Assembly: GCF_014851765.1 (NCBI RefSeq)
Contig: NZ_JACVAI010000001.1
Span: forward strand, 992,001-1,056,000
Length of the DNA: 64,000 bases
From: Pseudomonas sp. PDM04
GTDB taxonomy: Bacteria > Pseudomonadota > Gammaproteobacteria > Pseudomonadales > Pseudomonadaceae
Direction of reading: 5' to 3'
The notes under the pieces are model-generated. The model did not search any database and was not told where the DNA came from. It saw nothing but the letters and a program-made list of their open reading frames with translations. Both the position numbers and the translations under genes were made by a program. Below are positions 62,325 to 64,000 of the stretch, one piece after another. Within the stretch, counting starts at the first letter, position 1. The number at the start of each line of letters is the position of its first letter.

Positions 62325-62338
62325 TTGATCTGGCTCAA
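62325..62338. promoter_or_regulatory. Candidate Anr/FNR box
   Basis: TTGATCTGGCTCAA matches the Anr consensus TTGAT-N4-ATCAA except for one base. It lies between the divergent alcohol dehydrogenase (83 bases from its start) and DUF4917 gene (61 bases from its start) and could serve either. Confidence 0.5.
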
Positions 62339-62398
62339 GGACGGGTCGTGATAAAGTCGCCACCCATCTGACCTTTGGCTTTTTGAGACGACCACGCA

Positions 62399-63418
62399 AT
62401 GACCGATTTCCAGGATGTCGATGCCCAGCTTGAAGACTGGAACGCACTGCGCGCCAGCGCCTCGTTCAGCGGCTTGCTGCTGGGCAACGGCGCCAGTCGC
62501 GCGGTGTGGGACGACTTCGGCTATGACTCGCTGTTCGAAAACGCCCGCACCGTCGAAGAAAAGCCGCTGAGCCCCTCCGAACTGAGTGTGTTCGATGCCT
62601 TGCAGACTCGCAGTTTCGAGCAGGTGCTGGGCGCGCTGAAAACCACCAGCCGGGTGAACAAGGCCCTGGCCGTCAGTTCCGCCGCACCGCGCAATCGCTA
62701 CTACGCGATCAAGGAAGCACTGATCAACAGTGTGCACGCCGTGCACATTCCCTGGCGACTGGTGCAGCCCGCAACACTGGCGACCATCAATCAGGAGCTG
62801 GGACGCTACCGGACGGTGTTCAGCAGCAACTACGATCTGCTCACCCATTGGGCGCTCCAGCATCAGCCCGGCACCCTCGACGATCTGTTCCAGGGCGCCG
62901 AGCCGGGCTTTGACCTGAGCGCCACGGCTACCGATAAAACCCGCGTGCTGTACCTGCACGGCGGCCTGCACCTGGTGCGCAACCAGGACGGCACGGCGCG
63001 CAAACTGACCTCCACCGAGGCGACGTTGCTCGGCAGCTTTGCGATCAACAACACGATCAAGACGCTGGACGATGTGCCGCTGTTCATCAACGAAGGGGCG
63101 AGCGCCGACAAGCTCAAGACCATTCGCAGTTCGGATTACCTGTCGTTCTGCTATGAGCAGTTACTGGCGCATGGCGAAGGGTTGTGCCTCTTCGGGCATG
63201 CGCTGGGGGAGCAGGACAGCCACCTTATTCACGCGTTGCGCCAGGCAAAACCGGCACGGGTGGCGATCTCGATCTACCCGCGCAGCAAGGCGTTTATCCA
63301 GCACCAGAAGCGGCACTATACGAAGGTGTTCGAGGGGACCGGATCAGAACTGCGCTTCTTCGATTCAAAGACCCATGCGCTGGGCGATCCGAAGCTGGCG
63401 GTTCCTGTCGAGGTTTAA
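62399..63418 (+). CDS. DUF4917 protein with SIR2-like fold features
   Basis: A 339-residue protein of the DUF4917 family. It has a glycine-rich nucleotide loop [12 protein letters not shown] (26-37), a SNYD element (143-146) and YLHGGLHL (185-192), the order seen in SIR2-like NAD-consuming domains. Function is unproven; some SIR2-like proteins deplete NAD during phage attack. It is a single-gene unit ended by a hairpin at 63428-63451. GC is that of the core genome. Confidence 0.7.
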   Translation: MTDFQDVDAQLEDWNALRASASFSGLLLGNGASRAVWDDFGYDSLFENARTVEEKPLSPSELSVFDALQTRSFEQVLGALKTTSRVNKALAVSSAAPRNRYYAIKEALINSVHAVHIPWRLVQPATLATINQELGRYRTVFSSNYDLLTHWALQHQPGTLDDLFQGAEPGFDLSATATDKTRVLYLHGGLHLVRNQDGTARKLTSTEATLLGSFAINNTIKTLDDVPLFINEGASADKLKTIRSSDYLSFCYEQLLAHGEGLCLFGHALGEQDSHLIHALRQAKPARVAISIYPRSKAFIQHQKRHYTKVFEGTGSELRFFDSKTHALGDPKLAVPVEV

Positions 63419-63427
63419 GTCGACGGA

Positions 63428-63451
63428 TGGGAGCGAGCAGGCTCGCTCCCA
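63428..63451. terminator. Hairpin between DUF4917 and YegP-like genes
   Basis: TGGGAGCGAGC (63428-63438) pairs with GCTCGCTCCCA (63441-63451), the same sequence family as the interspersed repeats. It lies between convergent genes and probably terminates both. Confidence 0.6.
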
Positions 63452-63457
63452 GGGTCT

Positions 63458-63802
63458 TTACAGCACCGGCAAGGTCTTGTCCTTGATCACCGTGGTCGGG
63501 CCATTGGCCTTGACACTGGCGATGCCTTTGTCCCGTGCCGCCTCGGAAGAATAGGCTTCGCTGCTGCCAATGATTTCGTGGTTGGCCGCCTTGAGGTTGA
63601 AGTACGGATGACCGTCCTTGGTGATCTTTTTCTCGTAGCGCTCATCCAGCGGGCTGTTCTTCTGCACCGCGGCAATGCCGTTTTCCGCGGCGCTGCGGGT
63701 GGTGTAGTGCTCGCTGTTCAGAATGGTTTCGGCGTTTGCCGCCTTCAGCACGAAGCGAAACTGGCCAATGCTGGTTTTGCTCAACTCATACCATCCGGAC
63801 AT
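63458..63802 (-). CDS. YegP-like DUF1508 tandem-repeat protein
   Basis: A 114-residue protein made of two DUF1508 repeats (about 10-58 and 60-108), each with the pattern FRFVLKAANAETILNSEHY / PYFNLKAANHEIIGSSEAY followed by a KGI/NGI-type helix. E. coli YegP is the model; no function is known. Start 63802 follows CAGGAG. Confidence 0.88.
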   Translation of the reverse strand: MSGWYELSKTSIGQFRFVLKAANAETILNSEHYTTRSAAENGIAAVQKNSPLDERYEKKITKDGHPYFNLKAANHEIIGSSEAYSSEAARDKGIASVKANGPTTVIKDKTLPVL

Positions 63803-63924
63803 GGTGTTGCTCCTGTGGATTGATCCAGTGAACGTTGCCTGACAGTAAAGACCGTCCGCGCGGTTTCGCCACGCCTGCCTCATGGGAAGGTGCACCGATC
63901 GTTCGGGGCCTGAGTCGGCCTACG

Positions 63925-64000
63925 TTACTTCGCCGCCGCCCGCACCACCGACAACTCCGGCGCCTGCACCCGGCGCTGCGACAGATATCGCATGCAACTG
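63925..64000 (-). CDS. C-terminal end of a gene cut by the window edge
   Basis: A minus-strand frame enters from the right edge and stops at 63925-63927; the visible C-terminus ends in RRVQAPELSVVRAAAK. Too little is seen to name it. Confidence 0.45.
   Translation of the reverse strand, partial: SCMRYLSQRRVQAPELSVVRAAAK

Noticed and set aside
62243..62971. A 243-codon N-terminal extension of the iron alcohol dehydrogenase
   Set aside because: It would run through the DUF4917 gene in antisense and past the normal family start at 62242, which has its own GGAG site.

Overview
The window looks like a chromosomal segment of a fluorescent Pseudomonas (P. fluorescens group). The evidence is the gene order algU-mucA-mucB-mucD next to nadB, the dapA-bamC-purC cluster, tctDE/tctCBA, a FosA that closely matches the P. 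aeruginosa protein, high GC in the core genes, and many copies of the GTGGGAGCGRGCYTGCTCGCGA-type interspersed repeat. Species cannot be fixed from sequence alone.

Region 1 (1-10384) is the lysogeny/integration end of a prophage or related element inserted at the 3' end of tRNA-Ser(CGA). It holds a CI/LexA-type repressor, a tightly coupled run of small early genes (KilA-C, PrtN-like, membrane and unknown proteins), a C5 cytosine methyltransferase with five tandem repeats in its target-recognition region, an excisionase and a tyrosine integrase. Two lower-GC cargo genes, each with a PD-(D/E)XK-like motif, sit at the edges: a membrane-anchored one beside the repressor and a SEC-C-tailed one between integrase and tRNA. 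Both are candidate phage-defence genes.

Region 2 (10385-35546) is core genome: purC, a YycJ-like metallo-hydrolase, bamC, dapA, gcvR, bcp, a PerM-type permease, tusA, bepA, the envelope-stress cluster algU-mucA-mucB-mucD (no mucC, two AlgU-type promoters), nadB, ygfX-sdhE, ygfZ, an HDOD gene, the tricarboxylate system tctDE and tctCBA, an AbrB-family permease, ung and a HIBCH-like hydrolase.

Region 3 (35613-40573) is a lower-GC insert. It has a glycosyltransferase, a membrane-anchored unknown and an RTX-type calcium-binding protein broken by a +1 frameshift, followed by two short Tyr-rich lipoproteins.

Region 4 (40863-50800) is a guanidine-utilisation operon: a guanidine-I (ykkC) riboswitch, an ABC importer, two DUF1989 proteins matching the two carboxyguanidine deiminase subunits, a second riboswitch of the guanidine-II (mini-ykkC) class, a biotin-dependent urea/guanidine carboxylase, and allophanate hydrolase. 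Together they would import guanidine, carboxylate it, deiminate it to allophanate and release ammonia and CO2. The carboxylase gene carries an interspersed-repeat pair in frame in its interdomain linker.

Region 5 (51005-64000) is mixed core and accessory: a diguanylate cyclase, an RsuA-type pseudouridine synthase, an RhlA-like acyltransferase without rhlB, tRNA-Gly(CCC), a hicAB toxin-antitoxin pair with a palindromic operator, a 34-residue membrane protein, tam, an iron-permease-family protein, DUF4142 and KGG stress proteins, a PAS-GAF-GGDEF protein, a LysE exporter, fosA, an iron alcohol dehydrogenase with an Anr-like box, a SIR2-like DUF4917 protein and a YegP-type DUF1508 protein. The window ends in a partial minus-strand gene.
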